Below are positions 7,431 to 16,509 of a stretch of DNA of 64,000 nt, one piece after another. The translations under genes and the position numbers were made by a program. Under the pieces are notes generated by a model. It saw only the letters and a program-made list of their open reading frames with translations. It had not been told where the DNA came from and did no database searches. The stretch comes from Anaerobacillus isosaccharinicus. GTDB lineage: Bacteria; Bacillota; Bacilli; Bacillales; Anaerobacillaceae. The stretch covers positions 1 to 64,000 of the forward strand of contig NZ_CP063356.1 in NCBI RefSeq assembly GCF_001866075.3. Direction: 5' to 3'. Every line of letters begins with the position of its first letter. Position 1 is the stretch's first letter.

Positions 7431-8985
7431 AACCTATTTTTTCCAGCACCTTTTCAATCGTAGTTTTTAACTCAATATAGTCCCCTGTGTTTGGGTTTAA
7501 TTCTAGTGCCTTTTCAACAGAACGATAGGCATCTAAATACTGTCTTAATTCAAAATAGACTAATGACAAATTAAAATGAGCTTCGTGTAGGTACGGGCGC
7601 TGTTCAATAGTAATTAGCAAATTTTTTTCAGCATCTTTTAATAAGCCTAATCTGGCTTCACTATAAGCTAACAAAAAATTGGCTTCAACAACCTCTACAT
7701 CATGCTCAACCGCTTCTTTCAGTAAAGGGTATGCTCGCTCAATCTCCCCTCTTTGCAGTAGCTCCTGAGCTATTTGAATGTTAATTAGATGCATTTTTTC
7801 CACATCTTCTTGAATAGTAAAACCATAGAGTAATAACCCACTAAATGCTCCTGCAGTTACGATAAATGTGATAAATTGTTGTTTTCTAATCTTATGTCTT
7901 GGTAAATGTAAAATTGCTGAAGCTAAAAACCCTCCCACTAATCCACCAATATGAGCACTATTATCAATCATTGGTATCATAAATCCTAGCGCAAGATTAA
8001 TGATAATTATAACAATGATGTTAACTCCCATTGTTCTTAAAAATAATTTACGGTGAATTAACCCAAAGTAAAGCAACGCTCCAAAGCAACCAAAAATAGC
8101 CCCAGAAGCACCCGCAGATACTTGACTGTTAAAAGCAAAGCTACTCATAGAACCCATTAATCCAGCAACCAAATAAATAAAGACAAACCTTGGCGTGCCG
8201 TATATTCGTTCCACAGCACCTCCTAAATAAAAAAGCGCAAAAGAATTCATAAATAGGTGTAAAAATCCAATATGTAAAAATATAGCTGTAAAAAAGCGCC
8301 ACCATTCTCCTTGATGGATAAGGGGATCATATTTTGCACCGAATTCGACTAACGTCAATAAACTCGTACTACTCCCATAGAACTCCATAAAACCAAAGAT
8401 GACAAGGACGTTTAGTAAAATTAAATATGTAAAAAAAGGCTTCCCATAGGTGAACAAAGCTTTTTCTTTTTTAAATTGTTTGTCTGAAATTGTGACAACC
8501 TCACGACGATACCGATGAATATCTTCTGCAGTGTAATGATCGTGATATAATTCAGGGATTTGGCAATCTAGTAGCTCAGATAACTTCGAAACTCCTAGCC
8601 TATTTTCTCTTTCAGTATCAATGATAAACGTTTCGATACTAACACGGTTATTTTTTGTGACAAATGATTTTTCAAGAAAGTTCTCAAAGGAATCAACAGG
8701 CAAAAAAGTAGAGATATAAATATTGATGATTTTAAGCCGCCTACTTTTGAACTCTTTGCGAATTTTTTCACTATCTTTAGCCAATTTCTCTAGATCTCTA
8801 GCAATATAGTTACTCCAGTCCATGTCTCTACGATAGATGCGAACAACGGTTGTTTCATCGGAATTCTCTTTTTCTAACCAAATTTCTTTTTCATCAGATT
8901 TTACTTGAAATGCCCTCATACCTGCGTTTACGACAAGATGATGAATAAATTGCCAATAGTAAGCGTCTTGGCTTAATCCGTCCAT
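7429..8985 (-). CDS. gluP: Rhomboid intramembrane serine protease with C-terminal TPRs
   Basis: 518-aa polytopic membrane protease of the GluP/YqgP type. A soluble N-terminal domain (1-175) precedes a six-to-seven helix rhomboid core. Catalytic Ser294 is in GASGAIFG and His345 in NSAHIGG; the HIGFLHLFMN motif is also present. A tail of TPR-like repeats covers about 395-518. In B. subtilis the orthologue works with FtsH to remove the transporter MgtE. The start at 8985 follows the HAD gene's TGA by four bases, with AAGGA seven bases upstream; an ATG at 9012 lacks a ribosome site. Confidence 0.93.
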   Translation of the reverse strand: MDGLSQDAYYWQFIHHLVVNAGMRAFQVKSDEKEIWLEKENSDETTVVRIYRRDMDWSNYIARDLEKLAKDSEKIRKEFKSRRLKIINIYISTFLPVDSFENFLEKSFVTKNNRVSIETFIIDTERENRLGVSKLSELLDCQIPELYHDHYTAEDIHRYRREVVTISDKQFKKEKALFTYGKPFFTYLILLNVLVIFGFMEFYGSSTSLLTLVEFGAKYDPLIHQGEWWRFFTAIFLHIGFLHLFMNSFALFYLGGAVERIYGTPRFVFIYLVAGLMGSMSSFAFNSQVSAGASGAIFGCFGALLYFGLIHRKLFLRTMGVNIIVIIIINLALGFMIPMIDNSAHIGGLVGGFLASAILHLPRHKIRKQQFITFIVTAGAFSGLLLYGFTIQEDVEKMHLINIQIAQELLQRGEIERAYPLLKEAVEHDVEVVEANFLLAYSEARLGLLKDAEKNLLITIEQRPYLHEAHFNLSLVYFELRQYLDAYRSVEKALELNPNTGDYIELKTTIEKVLEKIG

Positions 8986-8989
8986 AGTT

Positions 8990-9727
8990 TCATCCTTCCA
9001 ACTTGTTTTCATGATAAATAAATGTAGCAACGTCCTGGAGGCTAAGACAAATTTTCACTGGGTTATGGTTTGTTTTAGGTTCCTCTTCTCTTGTATTTAA
9101 AAATATAGCATCCCAGCCCGCTTCTATTGCACCAACAACATCATGCTCCCAAGAATCGCCCACAAACAGATAGTCACCTTCTGAGCATAAATTTGCTTTT
9201 GCTAAATCAAATATTTTTCTGTCTGGTTTCCATATCTTTAATTCTTCTGAAACGAAAATACAATCATTTGATATCCATTCATTAAGCTCTAATTTATTTA
9301 TTTTATTATATTGAGTATCGGCAGTCCCATTTGTAATAATACCTACTTTTATATCTGCTTCGATTAAATTACTTATTAAAGAGTGTAAATAGGGGTATGG
9401 CTCACTAAAATCATCAACAACACGGTAATAATGTTGATGAAATTCATCTGCTTCTAGAGTAGTGAATGGTAACTTGAAATTTTCTACAGTACTTAAAAAC
9501 CTCTTTCTGCGGTACTCCTGTGGCGACAAAACCCCATTCTCATAATCTGTCCAAAAAAGGTCACTATATTTTTTAAAAACCTTAAAAAGCTCACTTATCT
9601 CAATGTCTTTAAGGAGATCCTTTTTCTTAAGAACAGATTCAAAACAAAAACAAATTGACTTCTCAAATGCCTTTTCATGACTAAAAAGTGTATTGTCCAA
9701 ATCGAAACAAATCGTTTTCCATCTCAT
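8990..9727 (-). CDS. HAD-superfamily hydrolase
   Basis: 245-aa cytoplasmic phosphatase of the HAD-IA (YjjG/PynA-like) type. Motif I is DLDNTLF with both Asp, motif II ITNGT, motif III the Lys in IWKPDR, motif IV FVGDSWEHD. The start at 9727 is set by AAGGGGGAG seven bases upstream. It directly precedes gluP and is almost certainly co-transcribed and translationally linked with it. A nucleotidase role is plausible, but the substrate is undetermined. Confidence 0.88.
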   Translation of the reverse strand: MRWKTICFDLDNTLFSHEKAFEKSICFCFESVLKKKDLLKDIEISELFKVFKKYSDLFWTDYENGVLSPQEYRRKRFLSTVENFKLPFTTLEADEFHQHYYRVVDDFSEPYPYLHSLISNLIEADIKVGIITNGTADTQYNKINKLELNEWISNDCIFVSEELKIWKPDRKIFDLAKANLCSEGDYLFVGDSWEHDVVGAIEAGWDAIFLNTREEEPKTNHNPVKICLSLQDVATFIYHENKLEG

Positions 9728-9797
9728 GTTACTCCCCCTTAGAATGATTATACCAATCATTACCTATATTTTCGAATGAAGTACTTAATATTGAAAA

Positions 9798-9821
9798 AGA
9801 AGTGGACATTTGCCCACTTCT
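9798..9821 (-). terminator. Terminator of the 68-aa membrane protein gene
   Basis: Stem AGAAGTGG/CCACTTCT followed on the minus strand by a T run. Confidence 0.8.
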
Positions 9822-9849
9822 CTTACTAATCATTTAACTATTTCCAATT

Positions 9850-10056
9850 TTAGAATGGCATAAACCTTGAATAAAACCGATCCCGAATAAATGGAATTTG
9901 TAATGCACCGGAAACCGCTAAACGGCGGATCCATCTCGTTCCTAATACAAGATTAATTAATCGGTATCTGTATTGATAAATAAAGAATACCGATACCATT
10001 GAAATTACCAATGTCATGAACATATTGTTATCATTATTTCTGTTATTAAACATCAT
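9850..10056 (-). CDS. Small membrane protein of unknown function
   Basis: 68 aa (66 from the second ATG at 10050). The Asn-rich N terminus is followed by one membrane segment (about 13-35), and a basic C terminus ending RDRFYSRFMPF. GAGGTG lies upstream, equally compatible with both ATGs. Own terminator and flanking spacers suggest a monocistronic unit. No family recognised. Confidence 0.65.
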   Translation of the reverse strand: MMFNNRNNDNNMFMTLVISMVSVFFIYQYRYRLINLVLGTRWIRRLAVSGALQIPFIRDRFYSRFMPF

Positions 10057-10114
10057 TCCTTCACCTCATTACTAAGTTTTGATTAATGAGACTTATTTAT
10101 TCTAGAAAAATAAA

Positions 10115-10162
10115 AAAACCTAATTCAATTTGTTTTATCAAAAGTCAAGTAAATTAGGTTTT
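10115..10162 (-). terminator. Terminator of ldh
   Basis: AAACCTAATT and AATTAGGTTT form a stem around a loop of about 25 bases. On the minus strand it is followed by T-rich sequence. Confidence 0.75.
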
Positions 10163-10173
10163 ACAGCGTATCT

Positions 10174-11154
<981 letters not shown>

Positions 11155-11170
11155 TTAATTTACCATAAAA

Positions 11171-11188
11171 CAATCTTACACAAGATTG
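11171..11188. promoter_or_regulatory. Inverted repeat upstream of ldh
   Basis: CAATCTT and AAGATTG are perfect 7-bp arms around a four-base spacer, about 47 bases upstream of the ldh start. It could be an operator or a leader hairpin. It does not match the Rex consensus I know. Confidence 0.35.
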
Positions 11189-11279
11189 AAACAGAAAACT
11201 GTTATGTAAGCGTAATTAATCATGACAAATTTATTACAAAATCAACCATGAGCTGTTTTTAATTTTTACTACAAGGTTT

Positions 11280-12296
11280 TTACAAACCGATATATCTTGC
11301 GTATAAAGTCTTAGCTCTAGTAATATCCTCTGTCCCTTGTATAAGTGTTCTACCGTCAGGGAATAAAACTAATCTTTCACCTTCAACTAACTCAACTCGA
11401 ATTAAAAATGGGGTTTTTGAAACTTTTGCAACTTTTTTTAATTTCTCCGCCCACTCATCTAAATCTAATTTCTGTCCCATATTTATTTGAACCGTTTCTC
11501 TTCCACAAAGGGATGTCACTGTTTGTTCACTGTCTCCTTCAAGTGCAGGGTACTCATGTAGGCTACAAGTAGGACAATTTTCTTTGCTTTTTGAAAATTT
11601 CATTTCATACATATGATGCTTCCATACATCAAAAGTTATTAAACTTTTCCGTTGAACTTCATGATTGTCCGTTAAATACTTCAACGCTTCGATCGTTTGG
11701 AATGAAGCTACAATATCAACTACAGGTGATATGACCCCAATCGTATCACAGGTCTGCCCTGTTGAGTTTCCTCCACCGATAAAACAACGTAGGCAAGGAG
11801 TAACTCCAGGGATAAAGATTGCTGACATACCTCTCGAACTTACAGCTCCACCATAGACAAAAGGGATCTCATTTTTATAACAAGCATCATTTATTAAAAA
11901 GCGAGTCTGAAAATTATCTGTACCGTCTAAAACTAGATCAACACCATCCATTAATTCAGCTATGTTTTGCAGAGTTACATCGGTAACAATCCCTTCAACA
12001 GTTACGTCAGAGTTTATTTTCTTTAAACGCTTTTCGGCAGCAATGGCTTTGGGTAAAGCTTCAACTACATCATCCTCATCAAAGAGCATTTGCCTTTGTA
12101 AATTGCTTTTCTCAACATAATCCCGATCCGCAAACCGAACGTGGCCAACCCCTGCACGAACAAGATGATTAGCTAAAACCGTCCCTAGTGCCCCCATTCC
12201 CACAATTAGGACTTTCTTAGTCGCAAGTTTTTTTTGCCCTTCTTCTCCAATAGGCTGAAATAGTATTTGTCTAGAATAACGCTCTAAATTTTCCAT
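11280..12296 (-). CDS. ThiF/MoeB-family adenylyltransferase
   Basis: 338-aa E1-like enzyme that adenylates the C-terminal Gly-Gly of a sulfur-carrier protein (ThiS or MoaD). It has the nucleotide motif GMGALGT, Arg/Gln in SNLQRQ, the catalytic Asp region LVLDGTDNF, and two zinc CxxC pairs (CLRC and CPTC). A C-terminal segment beginning CGRETVQI is shared by Bacillus MoeB/ThiF proteins of similar length. No other thiamine or molybdopterin genes are nearby, so the pathway cannot be settled. It follows the cyclo-ligase gene by 19 bases and may share its transcript. Confidence 0.88.
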   Translation of the reverse strand: MENLERYSRQILFQPIGEEGQKKLATKKVLIVGMGALGTVLANHLVRAGVGHVRFADRDYVEKSNLQRQMLFDEDDVVEALPKAIAAEKRLKKINSDVTVEGIVTDVTLQNIAELMDGVDLVLDGTDNFQTRFLINDACYKNEIPFVYGGAVSSRGMSAIFIPGVTPCLRCFIGGGNSTGQTCDTIGVISPVVDIVASFQTIEALKYLTDNHEVQRKSLITFDVWKHHMYEMKFSKSKENCPTCSLHEYPALEGDSEQTVTSLCGRETVQINMGQKLDLDEWAEKLKKVAKVSKTPFLIRVELVEGERLVLFPDGRTLIQGTEDITRAKTLYARYIGL

Positions 12297-12315
12297 TAAA
12301 TATCCTCCAAACCCT

Positions 12316-12858
12316 TTATATGCTAATTAATTTCTCTACAGCAACATCATGTTCTTCAACGGGTACTTCGTCAACAATTTGAAGTCCAAAAGCAAGAGAT
12401 ATTGTTTTATTTGTATAATTAGACAAGTAGCGGTCATAATAGCCACCACCATAACCGATACGAAACCCTCTTTTGTCATAAACAATACCTGGGACAACCA
12501 TAAGATCAATCTCATTTTTTGGTACATAAGGAGTGACTGAAATAATTGGTTCTTTTAATGAATAAAAGCTGTCCTCAACTTCTTGAAAAGAGTTAAATTG
12601 ATAAAACCTCAACTCCCTGTTTTTAGGAAAACATTTCGGAACAACAATGCGCTTGTTTTGCCGCCATCCTTCTTCAATAATTTCTTTTGTATCAACTTCT
12701 CTGCCAGTAGAGATGGTTAATCCAATCGTCAATGCCTCTGCCCATTCATTGCTATTAATGAGCTCGTCCTTAATCCTTGTAGATAGCGCCCAATAGTCTA
12801 TATCATTCATCTCTAGTAACTTTTTTTTTATCTCTTCACGTACATTTCCTTTATTCAT
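12316..12858 (-). CDS. yqgN: 5-formyltetrahydrofolate cyclo-ligase
   Basis: 180-aa ATP-dependent enzyme converting 5-formyl-THF to 5,10-methenyl-THF. The hallmark GYGGGYYDRYL lies near residue 134, and the substrate/ATP region VVPGIVYDKRGFRIG precedes it. It follows rpmG on the same strand, as in B. subtilis. The start has only a weak GGTG site. Function secure. Confidence 0.93.
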   Translation of the reverse strand: MNKGNVREEIKKKLLEMNDIDYWALSTRIKDELINSNEWAEALTIGLTISTGREVDTKEIIEEGWRQNKRIVVPKCFPKNRELRFYQFNSFQEVEDSFYSLKEPIISVTPYVPKNEIDLMVVPGIVYDKRGFRIGYGGGYYDRYLSNYTNKTISLAFGLQIVDEVPVEEHDVAVEKLISI

Positions 12859-12932
12859 TTTATCACCTTGAATACACTAATTTTCCAGCTTAATTTTTAT
12901 TATACTTTATTCTTTTATCAAAGTTAAATATT

Positions 12933-12991
12933 CGAGTAAATTTCATAATTATCAAAAACCCACAAAAGTGTTTTTAACAATGAGAAATCCG
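12933..12991. repeat. Possible decayed repeat segments upstream of yqgN
   Basis: The part 12933-12961 resembles the left end of the TIR element (TTCATAATTATCAAAAAC). The part 12962-12991 (ACAAAAGTGTTTTTAACAAT and onward) is nearly identical to 27466-27494. It is non-coding, and its origin is uncertain. Confidence 0.45.
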
Positions 12992-13022
12992 TATCATTAC
13001 TCTAAAAAAATATAAAAAAAAA

Positions 13023-13042
13023 TAAGCAGACAAGTCTGCTTA
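13023..13042 (-). terminator. Terminator overlapping the rpmG stop codon
   Basis: Stem TAAGCAGAC/GTCTGCTTA with a two-base loop, followed by a T-rich minus-strand tract. Confidence 0.8.
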
Positions 13043-13189
13043 CTTAGTTTCGCGATGCACAGTATATTTCTTTAATCTTGGGCTATATTTCTTTAACTCA
13101 AGACGGTCTGGGTTATTACGTTTATTTTTAGTAGTGATATAGTTACGATCACCAGTTTCTGTACAAGCTAATGTAATATTTACACGCAT
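13040..13189 (-). CDS. rpmG: Ribosomal protein L33, zinc-independent form
   Basis: 49-aa large-subunit protein, too short for a typical ORF list. It begins [19 protein letters not shown] and ends TVHRETK; GGAGGG lies seven bases upstream of the ATG at 13189. Zinc-binding L33 has two CxxC pairs. Here only one Cys remains (CTET and YSPRLKK replace them), so this is a C-minus paralogue. The locus corresponds to rpmGB of B. subtilis, which I remember as the four-cysteine form. Confidence 0.93.
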   Translation of the reverse strand: MRVNITLACTETGDRNYITTKNKRNNPDRLELKKYSPRLKKYTVHRETK

Positions 13190-13274
13190 TCGTTATCCCT
13201 CCAAACATGCTTTACTTCAATCATACTTTTAAATAATAGCAAAATACATGCTAACAATCAAGTACTTCTTTTTA

Positions 13275-13901
13275 TTAGTATTTCGAACATAATTGTGTTT
13301 CGCAATTAACTAGAGGAAGGTTTAACTGTGTAATCGTATTACTGTTTAGAACTTCGTTTTCATTTTTACCTTCACATATCCAAAAATAGGCTTCAATCCT
13401 TTGATTAGCCTCTATTTCACCTTCCAAGCTAATAATACTTACTTCACTACATTGCGAAAATGGTTGCATCATAACGATACCTTCATTTAACGGACAAAAC
13501 TCATCAAAATCAGTACAATATTGAACGATACCGCGGTTATTCATAACGCCATTTAATAATAAGTAATGATCATTATAAGAGCGGACGATTGCTTGGACTG
13601 ATGGAGCATAAAATGTAATACTCTCTTCGGCAAACTCCATGAGATCCTGGGTAAAGAAAAGCCTTATCTCTCTATTTTTATCGTATGAATTTTGAATAGT
13701 AATGACTTGAAGCATCGTTTCACCATAAAACATTGGTAGTATTGTGATTGAAAGGTTGATTCTATGATTAGTAAATACTTTTTGCTGATTGCTACCGTTA
13801 GTTTCACATATCCAGCCATCTCTATCTAACCATGTAAAAAAACCATCAACCCATACACCATACTTTAATTTGCATTGTTCCTTATTATGAATGTACTTCA
13901 T
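13275..13901 (-). CDS. Unknown protein of the polysaccharide operon
   Basis: 208 aa, mostly beta-strand-like, soluble, with no signal peptide. The opening ([16 protein letters not shown]) and later pattern recall beta-sandwich regions of amylolytic or glucoamylase-type proteins, but I cannot assign a family. Its ATG overlaps the stop of the nucleotidyltransferase gene by four bases (ATGA), so it is translationally coupled and probably works in the same pathway. Last gene of the operon. Confidence 0.7.
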   Translation of the reverse strand: MKYIHNKEQCKLKYGVWVDGFFTWLDRDGWICETNGSNQQKVFTNHRINLSITILPMFYGETMLQVITIQNSYDKNREIRLFFTQDLMEFAEESITFYAPSVQAIVRSYNDHYLLLNGVMNNRGIVQYCTDFDEFCPLNEGIVMMQPFSQCSEVSIISLEGEIEANQRIEAYFWICEGKNENEVLNSNTITQLNLPLVNCETQLCSKY

Positions 13902-16339
13902 TTATTATCACCTACCGTTTCTAAATCTTGATACTTTTGAATATTTAGAATTTTCTTGACGTAATTTGACGACTGTTGTCTAGCTATGTTTAAATCTTTG
14001 GCCTGTGAATAGACAGTAAACACTGGCTTTTCACGGTCAGGTAAAATCAATGTCCAGCCACCATCAGGATGGTGAACTTTTATTCCATCTAATAACTCAA
14101 TCTTGGACTGACTATTTTCTTGCATAAGAATTCTCATCACTAACCCTTTAGCAGTTTTAGGACAATAAACGGACTCACTTAATAAATGAATACTTGGCAA
14201 CATCTTAATAAGTTGTGATAACTTTATATTTTGTTTGGTCATCATTTCGACAATGTGAATAAACGCGTACTGAGCATCAAATAAATAAGTGAACACACTT
14301 CCTTCTTTTTCCATAATTGATCTTGGATCAGCTTTTGTTCGAACAATTTTCCCACCTAATCTTTTGGCTAAGATATCTAATTCACTAGAGCCATGATGTG
14401 GTATTGCCATAATTCCCTCTTTTTTCTCATAAAAATGGAGCATAATATAAAGAGCTAACATCGTTTCATCTGCTACTATTTCCCCTTCTTCGGTAATCAC
14501 CTTTAAGAACTCTCCTGTTTCCCCAATTAAAATTCCTAAATCCCCTCCAACTCCTTGGACATATTTGGATAATTCGATTGGGGCTTTGTGATTTGGTACT
14601 GTGTAGATCTCACAATTTAATTTTTCAAGCAATTTAGGTACGAAGTAGAAATGATGACAGTGCTCAAAGCCAATAATAACTTTTAAATTTGCATTTTTAA
14701 TTTGTTTTATCGAAATCAAACTAATTAAACTGTTTATATAGCTATCTTCAACATTATTTACCGATGCGCTAAAACCAATTTGGTCAAAAGAGGCGCGACG
14801 ATAATCCTCCTGCCAAAAAGCATTTTCAATTTTTCTTTCAAGTTCTGCAGAGATGGGATAGCCTTTACCATCATAAAACTCAGCAGAAATTTGCATTTCA
14901 CCATTACGATTTACAAAACGGAAATATACCCCGCCAATGACAGGTTCTCTTTCCACCGTAAAACGAACGATTGGGGGTATTGTTATACCAATATCAACCG
15001 TGCTAATACCTGCAGACAATATCCCGGTTTGAAAAGATGATTTCATTAAATTCGTAATCGAATAACTATCAGAGCCTAAGACAATTTTGCCTCCTTGTGG
15101 CAATACAGCCCCATATGCGGACGCCAGCCTTGCGAAGAAATCAGGTGTAATTTCCACATTGGCTAAACCCGATACCCCTCTCCCGTTAAAAAGGGATCTT
15201 GTAATCTTTTTCCCCCATATTAAAGACGTATGAACAATAGCTGATTCTTCAATTGTTTTATTCGGCCATACTTTTACTTCAGGTTTAATGATGGCATTGG
15301 AAGCAATTGTACATTGCTCACCTATGACAGAAGCTTCATAGAGCGAAGCAGAATTTTCTAATTTTGTTCCTTTACAAATGGTTGTACCTCTTAATTCACT
15401 ACTATCTCCAACGTAAATATCATTCCATAATATCGACTTTTTTAACGTGCAATTTGTTGAAAGGATAGAATGCTTACCTATGATGCATTGCCCATCTAAA
15501 ATCGATCCTGAGCGAATGACTGTACCATCACCTATTGAAATAGGCCCATTTAAAGTTACATCATCTTCAATGTGGACATTTTTCCCAATCCAAATGCCTT
15601 CATTAGTTTCATTACCAAGTAGTGAAACCTGAACTTTCTTCTTTAGCATATCAAACTGAGTTTCTCGATAAGAGTAGAGATTACCAACATCGGACCAATA
15701 ACCATCTGCTTTAAAACCAAATATCGCCTGTTTTTCTTTCATTAACAATGGGAACGTATCTTTACTAAAATCAGTCGGTACGCCTTCCTCTAAAAAAGTG
15801 AAAATTTCAGGCTCTAACACATAAATTCCTGTATTAACGGTATCACTAAATACCTCATTCCAATTTGGTTTTTCTATAAACCTAACAACTTCATTATTTT
15901 CATTCGTCAAAATCACACCATAATCAAGTGGGGTTTCAACTTGTTTCATGAAAATAGTTGCAAGTGCATTTTTTTCAAGATGGAACTGGATTCCTTTTGA
16001 AAGATTGAAATCTGTTAAACCATCGCCACTAATAACCACAAAACGTTCATCTAAAAATTTTTGTGCATTTTTTATACTTCCAGCAGTACCTAACGGCAAT
16101 TTCTCCACAAAATAATGCAATTTAACTCCAAATTGGCTACCATCACCAAAGTAGTCCTTAATTACATCAGGTAAATATTGCAAGGTGACTGCTATCTCAG
16201 TAATTCCATACTTTTTTAATAATTCGATTGAATACTCCATTACCGGTTTATGAACAAGTGGAACCATTGGTTTTGGAATGTTACAAGTTAAAGGACGAAG
16301 GCGTGTTCCTTTTCCACCTGCCATAATAACAGCTTTCAT
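13898..16339 (-). CDS. Sugar-1-phosphate nucleotidyltransferase fused to a degenerate phosphohexomutase
   Basis: 813 aa. Residues 1-235 are a nucleotidyltransferase with [11 protein letters not shown], the VISGDG metal Asp, the EKP motif and DVGNLYSY. About 250-365 form hexapeptide left-handed beta-helix repeats. About 375-800 have a phosphohexomutase-like fold. That last domain lacks the catalytic TASHNP serine loop (the equivalent reads [11 protein letters not shown]). It also lacks the DGDxDR metal loop ([10 protein letters not shown]) and a recognisable sugar-phosphate loop. The mutase part is therefore probably regulatory. Expected product is an NDP-sugar for the adjacent glycosyltransferase; the nucleotide and sugar are unknown. 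Confidence 0.85.
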   Translation of the reverse strand: MKAVIMAGGKGTRLRPLTCNIPKPMVPLVHKPVMEYSIELLKKYGITEIAVTLQYLPDVIKDYFGDGSQFGVKLHYFVEKLPLGTAGSIKNAQKFLDERFVVISGDGLTDFNLSKGIQFHLEKNALATIFMKQVETPLDYGVILTNENNEVVRFIEKPNWNEVFSDTVNTGIYVLEPEIFTFLEEGVPTDFSKDTFPLLMKEKQAIFGFKADGYWSDVGNLYSYRETQFDMLKKKVQVSLLGNETNEGIWIGKNVHIEDDVTLNGPISIGDGTVIRSGSILDGQCIIGKHSILSTNCTLKKSILWNDIYVGDSSELRGTTICKGTKLENSASLYEASVIGEQCTIASNAIIKPEVKVWPNKTIEESAIVHTSLIWGKKITRSLFNGRGVSGLANVEITPDFFARLASAYGAVLPQGGKIVLGSDSYSITNLMKSSFQTGILSAGISTVDIGITIPPIVRFTVEREPVIGGVYFRFVNRNGEMQISAEFYDGKGYPISAELERKIENAFWQEDYRRASFDQIGFSASVNNVEDSYINSLISLISIKQIKNANLKVIIGFEHCHHFYFVPKLLEKLNCEIYTVPNHKAPIELSKYVQGVGGDLGILIGETGEFLKVITEEGEIVADETMLALYIMLHFYEKKEGIMAIPHHGSSELDILAKRLGGKIVRTKADPRSIMEKEGSVFTYLFDAQYAFIHIVEMMTKQNIKLSQLIKMLPSIHLLSESVYCPKTAKGLVMRILMQENSQSKIELLDGIKVHHPDGGWTLILPDREKPVFTVYSQAKDLNIARQQSSNYVKKILNIQKYQDLETVGDNK

Positions 16340-16423
16340 CTACATTAACCCCCCAATCCATTCAATTTCAAAAAATACTTAATTTATTTACCTACCTTTA
16401 GTAGAATGCTAGATTTCTGTTTA

Positions 16424-16509
16424 TTAATGAATTTCATAATTCCATATTATTACCATTAAGTTACTTAGTTTGATATGGCTCCTATTTGGTATTTATGAAG
16501 GTTCACTCA
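16424..16509 (-). repeat. TIR element copy A
   Basis: Read on the minus strand it starts TGAGTGAACCTTCATAAATA and ends ATGAAATTCATTAA, with an inner CCATATCAAACTAAGTA block. It matches copy B (32114-32198) over its length. The two ends are imperfect inverted repeats. Its first bases are the stop codon of the GH57-GT4 gene. Confidence 0.8.
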
